Positions 5,251-5,299 of a DNA stretch of 5,299 bases are shown piece by piece (the stretch's first letter is position 1; each line of letters opens with the position of its first letter). The DNA comes from JACZWZ01 sp036478235 (lineage in GTDB: Bacteria; Actinomycetota; Acidimicrobiia; Spongiisociales; UBA11373). Position numbers and translations under genes: made by a program. The stretch covers positions 1 to 5,299 of the forward strand of contig JAZGDZ010000075.1 in NCBI GenBank assembly GCA_036478235.1, given 5' to 3'. The notes beneath the pieces are model-generated. The model was not told where the DNA came from. It saw only the letters and a program-made list of their open reading frames with translations, and made no database searches.

Positions 5251-5264
5251 ACAGTCGGGACTGT
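5251..5264. repeat. 14-bp palindrome near the right edge
   Basis: ACAGTC-GG-GACTGT is a perfect inverted repeat with 6-bp arms and a 2-base centre. It lies 81 bases upstream of the preferred ATG of the small membrane protein and 18 bases upstream of its alternative GTG, so it could be an operator for that gene. No clear promoter boxes surround it. The remainder of 5171-5299 contains nothing else that I can support. Confidence 0.25.
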
Positions 5265-5299
5265 TTCGAGGAGGAAGGCGAAGCCAGGGGGGCTGAGGG

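Noticed and set aside
5171..5299. Longer version of the small membrane protein running to the window edge
   Set aside because: The frame is open, but the residues are Ser/Pro/Arg-rich without pattern, and ordered sequence begins only at the ATG at 5170. It cannot be fully excluded because the window ends here.

Overview
The window is GC-rich bacterial chromosome. Third codon positions are mostly G or C, GTG starts occur, and the proteins look actinobacterial, so a high-GC actinobacterium (possibly a lineage outside the well-studied genera) is the most likely source. This taxonomic call is inference; there is no rRNA or other marker gene. I see no mobile element, CRISPR array, tRNA or rRNA.

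Left half, plus strand. Bases 1-696 are the 3' end of a gene cut by the window edge. It encodes one partial and one complete universal-stress-protein (Usp) domain, probably the cytosolic tail of an amino-acid permease. Next come a promoter with an operator-like inverted repeat (743-788) and a YedA-type EamA/DMT exporter (816-1847). A 229-base gap contains a 12-bp perfect palindrome touching a TATGAT -10 box. It is followed by an isochorismatase-fold cysteine hydrolase with its Asp-Lys-Cys triad intact (2077-2718) and a possible 17-codon ORF with a strong ribosome binding site (2754-2807).

Right half, minus strand, convergent with the left. In transcription order there are: a small membrane-anchored protein with a Met/Cys-rich helix and a C-terminal coiled coil (5170-4946); a DUF2237 protein (4790-4389) whose -10 box is placed for a leaderless transcript; an 8-bp perfect hairpin (4373-4355); a UbiE/MenG-family C-methyltransferase (4303-3611); and a multi-pass membrane protein (3614-2901) whose start overlaps the methyltransferase stop as ATGA. 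The membrane protein has local similarity to UbiA/MenA prenyltransferases but seems to lack the second Asp-rich motif. Hairpins at 2846-2897 separate the two convergent halves.

The most interesting point is the translationally coupled pair of a UbiE-like methyltransferase and a shortened, apparently degenerate UbiA-like membrane protein, preceded by DUF2237. It looks like a modified quinone- or prenyl-lipid module. The rest is ordinary housekeeping or accessory content with a few regulatory-looking palindromes.
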